From Gorsachius magnificus (lineage: Eukaryota > Chordata > Aves > Pelecaniformes > Ardeidae): 64,000 nt of DNA. Positions 40,001-52,000 of the stretch are shown here, piece by piece (the stretch's first letter is position 1; every line of letters starts with the position of its first letter). The stretch is taken from the NCBI GenBank assembly GCA_034008185.1, contig CM067082.1, forward strand, positions 104,341,311 to 104,405,310, read 5' to 3'. The notes under the pieces were generated by a model. The model was not told the origin of the DNA and did no database searches. It saw only the letters and a list, made by a program, of their open reading frames with translations. Both the position numbers and the translations under genes were made by a program.

Positions 40001-43000
40001 TTGTCATCAAATGCCTGATAATATCTCATCAGCAGAAAAAAACCTCTGTGTTTAAATCAGCTTGTTCACATTCCTCCTCCAGAAAAGCTGTGGTCTTAAT
40101 CAGCATTACCCTGTGAAACTGAGATGAAGGATCTTTGAGTACTTCTTTATGGGAACACCATGACAAAATATAGCCCTGCTCACCTGCTTTCTCTCGTCTG
40201 TGCCTGTAATTTTTGTGGGTGTTTGCTGAGACTGCATATGCTTACAGAAACAGAAATATTGGTTGGTGGGATCTTGGGAGGCTGCCCTGTCCCATTTCCC
40301 ACTTGAAACAGGGCTGTTGCCTGCAGTGGCTCAGGATCCCCATGGCTTTGCCTGAGGCTTGAAAACCTGCAAGGATGGAGAACCCAGAGCTTCCCTGTTG
40401 CAGCCTTTTCCTGAATGCTCACCTTCAACATCCATATGGGTTGTATGGTTTCACCTTTGCTGTCTCGTAAATTATGCTGTTTGAATGGTGTCACCAGTGA
40501 GTGGAGGCATTTCGTGGGTCTTCCATGGGCCTCTTAAAGATGAGTATCTTGGGGTTGCATAATTGTATTTGACTCTAACCCCCAGATTTTTTTGTTTTGT
40601 TTAAAAGATTGATTTAACAATTCATATCTACAAAAGGGTTTTGACATTTTTAAGCAAAGATGATGGAAGTGGTTTGTGAAGGAGGGAGGAAAACTCACTA
40701 CTTTGCCTTCCAAAACAAACCAAAATAAAGCCAGACAAAGCAAACGTATTACCTTTAAAAAAATCCCTTCTGCCTCTTTGCATTTGCTGGATATTAAAGT
40801 GCAAAATTTAACATAGAAATAGCCCTCACTGAGGAGAACTGGTTTTGAGTTTTCCACTGAGGAACTGGTTTTGGTTGAAATAAGATACTGGAAATTCACA
40901 TAGTGTATACAAGCGGTATAATTTGCTCCCATTTTCTTCTTAAGGCAGACAGTTAAGGAAAGCTCTTTGTAGGATGTATTTCCCTGCCATGCATGCTATA
41001 CGAAAGAAAAGAGAACAGCAGGGGACTGCTCTCAGTGTTCCCAGAAGAACCCATGACTGTACGTGCCCTTCCCTCTTTCACGCAATGTATCTTGTGAAGC
41101 ACAGCAGGGACGATTTCTATTCAATAGGGATATATGTGAGTTGTCTCATTTTTTGTGAAAAAAGTTAACAAGCTCAGCATACATGGAGTGTTTCATGTGA
41201 AGCATCAGGGTGTTTGCCAGGGCCAGGAACATGGTGAGTAAGACAAACCACGCGAGATGTCATGGCAATCCCTGTCAATCCAAGGAATGGAGTTTTTCAT
41301 GCAAATCTTTGTGCACCTTTGGTGGCCCAGCACCAGAACAAACTCAGTGTCTGGGGTGGGGTTGGTGGGATAAAAGTTATTTCAGAGTGGAAGCTGATAT
41401 CCTTTGGATCCAATGCATGGCTACTCAAATTCCACTTGAAAGCTTTAAATCCCTTGCGAAAAATAGATGGAAAGCATGAAACTAAGGACGCATTCCTTAT
41501 TTGTTTGACAGATGAAATATGATCAGTGAGGCCACCATGCAATGTGTTTAATAAGATGAGTACAAGAGAAAACAATACAACTTCCAATCATAAAAAGATC
41601 TTTTTCTGATTGCTTTGTAGGTGGTCTTTGAGGCTTTGCACAATCTGGAGCCTCGTGGATATGTTGTCGGATGGATCATTGCCATCAGTTTGCTGGTGGG
41701 AATTCTCATCTTCCTGTTGCTGGCTGTGCTCTTATGGAAGGTAAGGTAACAGATGCAACATAAACACCAAGGCTAGTCCCAGGAAAAAAGCGTAAATTTA
41801 TCCTTGCATTTAAGATCCATTTGCTTTAGGAACTAAATAATTGCCTACTCCACTACAGAAGCCATTGGCCAGCAAAAATATTTTCATATCCTTCTTGCCT
41901 AGAAAGGTTGAACCACATGAACCTTGAGGTCCCTTCCAACCTGGTTTTCTATGATTCTATGACTCATATCCAGGCTTTTGTGAGGGACAGGGAGAGACTC
42001 ATGATGTAGAGAAGAAGTGGAAAAGTGGATTTTTTTAGGGCCTGGTTATTGAAAGTTGAAACCTCTGATACCATTTCAGGAAAAAGGTTCCCTCTTAGAA
42101 ATCTGCTTTTATCTCACACTTAGATACTAGGTACGTCTCTATGGTTTCTGATGACTGAGGCTCACTGATTTCAGCACAGTTTCCTGAAAATCAGGTCAAC
42201 TTTGCTTGACCAGCTAAAAGATTGGGTGCATGCCTAGCAAAAACCAGTTGATAGCTACTGTTTTCAAGAGGTAAAAGCCTGGGGGAGAGGGGAGTATCCA
42301 GCAATAAATTCTTCAGATCCCTTAAAGAAAAAGTTCCAGATGAGTAGAATGCATTACCAGGGCAAGAAGCACCGGGACCTGATAAAAGCCAGCCTTCACA
42401 CCATCTCTGATAAGATACAATTCTTGTACCCAGGCACTGTTACATGGTAAAACTGGGCTGATGCTGACACTTAGCAGCAGCCATCTGGTGTGGTAAATAT
42501 GAAGGGTAAGGAGCTTCAAGCGTTTTCATTCCTCGGTTCCCTGTTACCAATCCATAAATTTAAAAGGCCACGGTCAAGGTCAGGGACTGTCTTTGAGAGA
42601 AGTAAATCTCAAATGCACGCATGGGAACAAGTCCAGCCTTATTTTGCTTCCCGTGGCAGAGGTCCAGCAGCCTGATTCGCACTGTTTAGCAGCATGTGCG
42701 CTGCAGGGCCTGCTCACCGGTCGCAGCCCCGATGTGCTGCGAAAGGACATATCACTGCAGGTCGCGAGGCTGTAAAATGGATTTACAAACCTGGGCCAAA
42801 AACTGGCCATGTGATTCTTATTATAGATTATACAGATATGTATATAGCTGTGTTACAGATTGTACCTCTACTTCTTAGATTATATAAATTTTATATGAGT
42901 TATAGATTTAAAATATTTTTATAGTCAGTTTTAAGATTTTAAAGCATATACTGGCCAGGTCAAAATTGACTGTGCTTTCCATTTGGAAAACAGTGTTTGA

Positions 43001-46000
43001 TCACAGTCTAGAATATCTTGTAACTTCTGTTTTTCTGGGATGTGGGAAATGCGTTTGCTTTTTGTAGCAGAAGGAGTGGAAAAAAAAAAAAAAAGTATGT
43101 GCAATTAAGATGGCAGAATAACCATGAGAATGGAAATATGTGAGACGGGACGAGGTTCAGGGTTTATGTCCCAATGACACATAGTTTTGAAAAAGAAGTT
43201 GCTGCTGCTGCTACCTATATGACTGATTTCATATGGGTCGTTTCCTGAAGGTAAAAAGGCACTTAAACTGTCTGGAACTGTGCAAGGTAAGAGGAATAGC
43301 ACATTTCACTGTGAGTCTCCATGAGAATCTGACACAAGTTCAATTCTTGGTCTCTACTAGAATTAATACAGTCCTCTGCTTCCTGGCTTAATCTTGAGAC
43401 TTTAAATATTTAAATTTTATAGGGGTCATTCAAGTACACAGAAAGAAACTGCCTTTTTGTTGCCTGAAAGCCTCGAGGCAAATTCCAAGTGACAGCAGCA
43501 AATAATTATAGCTAACACCAGGCTTATATAGCCCTTTCTGCCTGCAGATGTTAAAGTGCGGAGGCAAAGCAAGATGAGATGCCTTGCCCAGGGTCCTGTG
43601 GCAGAGATGGCAGTAAAAGCCAGGCTTTGTCAGCTGCACTCCAGTGCTTTATCCACGGAGTTGCGTGATTACTAGAGGAACCGGTAACTTAAGGTTTTGT
43701 TTTAGAGAAAAGTGATTAGAAGTGCGTAGCTGCCAGTATCAGCAAGTATTTTCATTTAAGTCTTAGTTTGGAACATAAATATACATTAAGTAATACTTTG
43801 CACTCACTAGTTGCTATATTTATTAAAGTTACTGGCAATATTAAAGTTGTCTGAGATAAAATTGACGTGGGAAAGTTGTGGTCCTACAGAGGAATCTTAA
43901 TTGTCCGATTGTAAGTATTCGTTAGGTAAAACTGGCCAAGTATATCCTACAGTCATTCCTAAATTTTGTGTGTGAAGAAGTCAAAAAAACCCTTGTATTA
44001 GAAGTGTTTTGTCTTTAACTGTGGAAGGAAAAAACAGATTTTAATTAGATGGAGTTTTAGAACTAATGAGAAATGACCCAAATTTTAGGACTAGAGTATA
44101 AACTAAATTATATTTTTATTAAGAAATTAGAGATAAACAGTGGTCCTGGAAGGCAGCTGCTTACACAAAACTTAGCAGGAGCTAGAGCAGACTCGTTACA
44201 AGGGAACCGAGCGCGGACAGCAGCGCAGGGCTCACTGGCAGCGGCTGTCTCAGCCCTGCATGGACGGTGCACACTCGCTGAGTGCACGACTGCGCCATGA
44301 GTGGTGCAATACAATGGACAAGTCCTTGAACACGGTGGTATTTTGCAGACAGAGTAAGCAGCTCCTTAAAGTTGCAGAAAAATATTAGAATACATGTAAA
44401 TATTTCACATTACGCACTGGTAGAATTAATGGCGTTAGCAGGAGTGAGATCTCGGGGACATTCCAGCCCAAAATCATACTTTGAATCAGAATAAGGTTAC
44501 TGTGCATACAGTAAGGTGAGGGTGGTAATTATTTCATTATTTGTAGATCTAAAATTGCACAGTCTAGGGGGTCCATGTCAGTGGAAGTGATGTTAAATGC
44601 CTGGCTATTTCACTTCAAATAAAAGCTTATTTATTCACATGCAATACCACAGCTATGTTTATATACACATAACAAGCTTTTTAGAGTGAGCTTGATCAGT
44701 TTTTGACGAGCTTTGCTTCTCTGTTTATTTTAGTATTTCATGTAGACATTGTATTTACTCTGGTTTAAGTGCCTACAGATTCAGAGGGGGTGAGCAGCTT
44801 TTCCCCCACTTCCATGAGATGCCGTGCGTAAGGCAGACTGGCAAGAGTTGCCCATTTTTGTCTGTTTTGTTGGATAGCCCAGTTTTACCCTGACACTTGT
44901 GGCTATTCGTGTCTTGTTCATCCACTCCGGATGCGTTTGTGCAGGCAGCCATGGGGACATGCTCCCCCTCTTGCTGGTTCCTCTGCAGTGCAGCTCACTC
45001 TCCACATTCGTGCCTCGCCTGTGGTCTCCCATGTGCTAGAGGAGCAGGAGGGGCTCTCGCGCTGTTGCCCACAGCAATACATCTTGCTTTTTACTGCGGA
45101 GATTGGCCTGCACCTCTTTGGTGGCCTCCAGATGCTTGTGGAGAGTAGAGCAGCGGAGGAGGTCGCTGTGCTTCAGGCCAACTACCCACATGCTAGACAA
45201 GCCTGTGGTTTCACAAGCACTGGCAACAGTTCAGGAGGGAAAGGCGGTTATGGTTGGATTATTTTGGGGAGTGCTGTCCCACACACACTTCCCTCAGCTG
45301 TCAGGACTGCAGCAATGCGTGGGGACAACGTCCCCTTCGGGCATAGTGGATTTATTCATGTATTAACCGGGGCAGACTTGGCATACACCATGCAAATGAA
45401 AAACTGAAGCGTGATATATTACAACACAATAAATATTCTATTAATAATAGTAATGCTTTACACTGCTGTGGATTGACGTTTCCACACTTGAACTAGCTTG
45501 AGTTGTGGGGTGAATTATTCAATCCATATAATTTTAGATACAGTGCACAGAAAGAAAAAAAAAATGGTTTGTGTCCAGAGGATGTTAGAGAGGGGTGTGT
45601 AAGCAAGTACCAGATGGGACATTTGGGCAGCTGGGTGATCTGTGGAGCCAGTTGTGGAAGTGAGTTGCAAAACAAAGATTTTTCTATTAATTGAAGTAAC
45701 ATTATTTTGTTTCTTTGTGGCATGTTTAACACAGGAGCTGGACTTTTATCTAAACTTATTTATCTAGACATTGAGCTTCTTTCTGAACTGAGCCATTCCC
45801 TGTGGTATCCAAGCCCCGACTTGTGTAAAATGAGGTTTCTAGCACTGTTTTACAGCTTTGGGCTTCCTGGGGCAAAGAATCGATCTCTGGGTGTCCCTTA
45901 TGTAATAAGACACTCTTCTGCTCCAAACCCTGGATTTCTGACAGGATTGCAGAGAGGAGAAGGACAAGCAGAATAGCACCCACATATGTTGGGTTTTGAT

Positions 46001-49000
46001 TAGCCAGAGGGTTCCTGGCTCTTCAGTATGTGCTAGGCAGAACGTTTTTGCCCTTTGTCTTAAAATGAGAGTTTGAAGACTTTTTTTTTGTGTTTAGGAG
46101 AAATATTGTGAAGACACTTCGGTCTACTGAGCTGAGTTAGTGCAGGCTTTGAACTGGCTTTTTCCAATGGGAAGCATGAATCCTACCAAGTGCTAGACTT
46201 GCAAAATCCTCATTTAAGCAGAGGCTGTATGGGTAGATGCAGCTGTTTGCTAGCACCGCTTTAAGGGACAAACTTTAAAATGCAAAACTTTCTTTATGAA
46301 ATTTAAAGTTCTTTTAAAAAAAAAGCCAGACAAACCCAAGCAGGTTTTTCAAAGGTGCGTTTGGGCTTCTTGCTTGGAGAAGTCTTAGGACTTTTTTTCT
46401 GTGACTGCACAAGTGTCTTTGAAAGAACACTTGTATTCCCCTACATGCAGTAGGTGCCATTGCCTCACATATTGTTTCAGCATTTAGAAAATATCTGAAG
46501 CTAACCAAAGCTAAAGCTAACTTGAAATTCACCTCTGTTGCAAAAACCACTGTTTTCCCCTTTTTGGAAGGAGACACTTTCCCTTACTAAGGGCCTCAAA
46601 CATTAAGTCTTTTTACAAGGGGCCAAAACATACAGCTCACCATTTTCCAGCAGAGGAAAGAAAAAAACCTCTGCTCTTATTCTTTGCCAGTGGTTGCTCT
46701 GTATCCTGTGTTACAACCTCAAAAACATTTTCTCCCCCTTTTATCTATAGCTCAGGTGGCGGAGGCTAGCTACCATTTCCTGGCCAGTCCTTGTACCGAC
46801 CCCCTTGCCTGGTGGCAAGGTTAGGGAGTGGTAGCTTTGCAATGAAATAAAACAGCTTTTTTTTTTTTTTTTTGTCCTTCCGTAGAGGTGCATAGACATA
46901 TACAGTTGCGGCACAAAACCTCTTTGGATTTCAGCGTAGGGGAGAAGTCTGGCTTTTCTATAGGTTTGGGGGTTTTATTTTTCCTTTCTATATATCTATC
47001 TATAATCTATCTATATATAAAATCTATTTATATATATAACCTTCCCAGGAAGAACACTTTTCAATTAAAAAAGTCTCCCAGGTAGATGTAATGCGCACCC
47101 ATTATCACAGCTGTATAGCTTCAAATGTTGGGTTTGGAGATGGGGACAGAGAAACCTGTTGAAACTGAGTGGTGTTTCCTATCTTTGATGAAAGTTGTTG
47201 TGCCTATTCAGAGTTCTTCCTTTCTGTATGTATAATTCCAAAAATAAACCATTATTTACTATTATGATGCTTTAAAATTAAGAATCGTAATTGATGTTCA
47301 GATAAACCAGGCAGTTGGCTCAACTTGCTGTGAGAGGGCTTAGGGGTTAGTGATGGGAGGGGTGGATTTCACAGCTCACAAAGATGTTTGCCCTGTAGAG
47401 ATGTAGATAGATGCACCGGCTGCCTCAGAACTTGTTAGAAGTCTACACTTCTCCTTTTTCTTTCTTTTTTTTTTTTCTTCTCCACCATCTCTCCTCAGTT
47501 TATAACCATGTCAACACCAGTTTCTCACATTTTCTTCCAAGTTCCTGTCCAGCTTTGTAATCTCATTTTTCAGCTTGTCTCACTTTAAAAAGTATGATCC
47601 CTACCTGTAGGAACTACATAGCCCATACCTGTCCTGTCTGTCCATCAAAACTACAAAACCTGTGACTTCATTTGTGTTCTCTGAAATTCCCCTTTCTGTA
47701 GTCCTCAAATCATTGCATTCTGTAGAGTTAAACTTCTCATTTTGATGCTATTGTTACCCATTTAGCTAGTTGCTTCAAGTAAGTTGTTACTTGCTATCTC
47801 ATATTGTAGGCTTCTCGGGGGTACTACGTTTTTGACACAGATTCTAAGTTCAGTAGATGTAGAATTAGGCTTTTTTCAATATTATCCTGTTATAAATAAT
47901 AAAAATGCAGTCAGGTAATAATTAACTTGTGTGATTCAAAACCAAACCCCCATTACCTCCCAAACATGAATAGATCTTCATTATGCATAGCAGCTAGGAA
48001 ACCTTGAGGAGGGAATGGGGCAGTAGAAGTGGTTGGTTGTCTGTATAAATAATGATGATTTCACCAGGCAGAAGTTAGGTGGATCATTTGAAGTCTGCCT
48101 ATTTTCTTAATAAAACACAGGTTTGACTGTTCCTTATGTTTCCTTTTCCTGGACCAAAGTGAGCATCACAAAATATTTGTTAGAACCTTGGCTTCCTGAG
48201 ACAGAAAGGGTTTGTATCCCTGTAACAAACTCAAATGTTGGGTTTTCTACAGTAGATTACTTGGGTGATTTGCTGTGCTTTTTGAATTCTGACTGAATGT
48301 TACAGGAAGATTGAGTTTGGGCATCTTTTATTTGTTCTTACACAAGTAAATGGTTAATGCTGCTGTTGTAGCCAAAACACTGCCTTCCCCAGTGAGTTTG
48401 CTGGCTGCCATGTAGTATTTGTTCACCACCCTCAAGAGCAAGGTTGGCAACATTTCAGTGATAGTGTGTGTCCAGTACTTGTGAAATGCCTTTGTTATCT
48501 TTCTGGATAAAATGAGCTGTGTAAATGTACAAGAGGAATGTAATGGCCGAGCGTTGTCTCTGGTCTCAGTGTCCTCCAAATGGGAGCTGTGCATGCCAGG
48601 GCACTTTGAGAACATCACAGCCATTGCAGTTGCATTGCTCTCATCCTGACACCATATAAACAAACTGAATCCACTGGCAAGAGAAAGGTCAGGTTGTGGC
48701 TCCAAACATCTTTCTGAAAAGAAGAAAGATAGCCATCATTTTCAGGAGACCAAACCAGAAAAAGAATACATGTGTAGACTGAAAAATTGCACATAAGTAC
48801 CTAAGGTTCCAAGGTTCCCCACTGCTGGAACACATGTGTATTTATTGGAAATCGTTAGCAGCCCTCAGACCCAAATGCCAATAACAGAAAATGTGACTTG
48901 CATAGTCTGAATTCTCTCTTTAGGCTTCGTGTCACGGTGGGAAATGCTGCATTATGACTTACACCAGCCATAGCCATTTCCTCCTGGTTCAGCTAAACCC

Positions 49001-52000
49001 ATGAAAGTAACTTATTCTGATAATTATGGACACAGTACAACTTTCATTCAAATATTTTTGGCAGGTCAAATATATAAAAATATGATTGTAAAGCTACTTT
49101 TTATTGATTCCAGAAATAGTCTTTAATGTTTAGTCTCTGGTTTTCAAACAAAGCCAGAAATACTTCAGTAGTTTTTCTTTTTTTTCTTTGGAGAGAAAAT
49201 GGAAAATATGGATTGAGATATTTCTTAAATGAATTGTACTTACAGGAATGATATATCTAATTACTGTCCTATTCCCTGCTGAGATTTAAGAAATCTGTAT
49301 ATAGTAATTTGTCCAGACATATCTGGAGTAGACACTGTTCTTTCTAATTTTTGAGACTGATAATAGGAGATGAACTTTGGATGATGGCTGTGTTCATTCT
49401 ATGACTTTTTAAAAAATAAACTACTTAGTAAAATTTTGCAATAGGAAAAAAATCTTTAAACTATTTGGAAGTGTTTATGAGTTTTAATGTTGGCTAATTC
49501 ACTTTTTGATTACACTTATAAGTATACTGGTAACATCTGTCGTGCAAGTTACTGTACACAGTTATCATCCTGCAAGAGGTTCATGCTTTCATTAAACTCA
49601 AGTTACCAGGACTCAGCACTGAAAGATCTTTAAAAGTCCAGTCACTGGAGGCGTTCTCTTCATTTCTAAAGTACTGCAAGTACAAAGTCCTTAACAAAAT
49701 ACATTATGTATGCACAAATGAATGAAATACTAGATGAATTAGTCTTGTCTGAGTCAAACGAGATCTTACCTACATGGTAAAGGTATTCCAAGGGTAGACA
49801 CCAGAACTACCAGCTTTATTCACCGCACTGGCAAGTAGGTCCATTGAAGCCAACTGAACAACTCCTGGGAGAAAAGTTGCACAAGAACTGGTTAGAGGAA
49901 CAAATTATTGATGACTGGGCTTCATGTTTAGAGTGGGGTGATGCTCTAGCATCAGTATCAGTAAGAACAGCAAGGCATGTCATATTAAAAAAACAAAGTA
50001 CTAAATTAGATTGTCAGTACCAGTGTCCATCTCTGAGTGCCATTATCTCTTTCACACACCTAAATGCATCTTTTCCATGCATGCTGTAGTCTGAATTGTG
50101 TATCTACTTTGAGGTACCTAACCGTAGTGACTGTTTTTTGAAAATTTGGCCTTTGAGATAGACATAAAGCATTTGGTTAAATTAATTGTTTATTTAATGA
50201 CTGCTTGAGGTAAGTTTATGAATAGACTGACTATTCTCAGCAAAAAAAAAAGCACTCAAAGGGTTTTTTTCTTATTATTTCCACATTACAAAGTAACTGC
50301 CTAATAAAATAAGTGTTTAAGAACTATGCTTGTTTTGCTACTACAGCATGTAAAATAAATTTCCTTCTAAAATCTATGGAGGACTACAGATCTTCACCCT
50401 AGGTACCAACAGTAATATCTTAAGTCAGCCAGGCTATATGAAAGAAACTTAACAGTTAAGTGCAATTTTGTGTACATTGTTAATTCTTTTCTGCTATACC
50501 AATGTCTATCTGTTGTAATACATTGGGATCAGATACAGGTGCTGGGTATCAAATTCTTCCATAGTAGCTAAACAAAGTGTCTGTAGAGGAGAACTTATCT
50601 TTGAGCAAGCTGCTGAACTTCTCTTTGCCTCAGTTCCCCAGCTGCATAAGTATATATACAAAGTATATTTTGTATGTATATACATACACACACACCAGCC
50701 ACTTGTGGAATGATGATGTTTGAAACATATGTATTTATTTTCTTGTACATGTGCCATTGAGCAAATGAGAACCTGTGTTATATGAAAGTTAAAGTATTTG
50801 CCTCTCAAGAAGTCAATGAAGGACTGAATAATCAAAGCCAGACCACTTGAGTCCTCATGAGCTTACCTTAGCCACACTATCATCCTTCCTCCTAAATATC
50901 CAGTTTCTCCTTTAACTACAGGCAGGACGCATGGCTGCTTTCCAAACATGCCTCTTCCTCACAGGGCGGCCCAGGCAGTGGCAGTTTGCCAGTCCTCTAA
51001 TGGAAAAGCTGATACACAGTATCTGTTCATGACCCCTCTCTGCCGTGGCAAGGGTCCTTTAATGGGGAGGAAGGAAACGGTGCATCCTCTTGGAGCTGGT
51101 GGCTTGCCAGAATTATCCAGGGCCATGCGAACCCAAGTGAAAAGTATTTTTTCCTGCCGCCTTGGCAGCGGTCAAGTGAGATGCACTTAATAACCAGTGA
51201 TCGATCTCTGCATGGGGAAACACTCCCTGCTTCCAATCTCAGTAGCACTGCTTGGCAGAGATTGGGGGTGTTGCTGCTGGCAACTGGTGGCATCTTTCTT
51301 GGGGTGAGGTTCCTGGCCCCACTTTGAACCACAATTAGCTGCATATTTTTCTAGCTGTGGTACTGCTTATGAGAAGGGAGAAGTGCCCAAGGGGCACGCA
51401 CCCAAAAGAGGTGAGTTAATTCTTCCTGAAGGGCCGTGAGGTGAATGGCTTGGGACCTCTGCCTAGATTAAAGAGATGTGGCAGTAAAAAACTCCTGACC
51501 TAAGTCCAGACTGTTCATCAGGTACGGCTGGATAGTACCTACAGTAGATGAAGAAACTGTGTAATAGAGGAACGAGAGCTTGTGATTAAGGTGCTGAACC
51601 CAAGGTATCTTGTCAAAGCCTGGTTCAATGGGAGATTTCTTCAGTGGTTCTCAAATTTTGTTTTATTTCGTAGTTACACCTATGTCAGTACTTACTTCGC
51701 TCCCTTTTCTTTTTACTTGTTGTTTTGTACTGTGGTCAGTAACCTCCATTAGAAGACATTTGTCGGCAGAGCCATACTGATAAAAATCAATACTTCTTGT
51801 GTGCAGCTTAGTACCTCAGTATACACTAGAGAAATTTAATTGAAAAATTGTACAAAAAGTGGGAAAAGTCTCTGATATGGCTTTGAATTCTGTCTGAACG
51901 TTGTTGTTCACAAACCTCCATTCCTAGCTCAGTTACAGACTCAAAACACTACGGTAAATCAAGACATTGGGTTTTTTACAGCAGTGTGTAACTGTTCATA

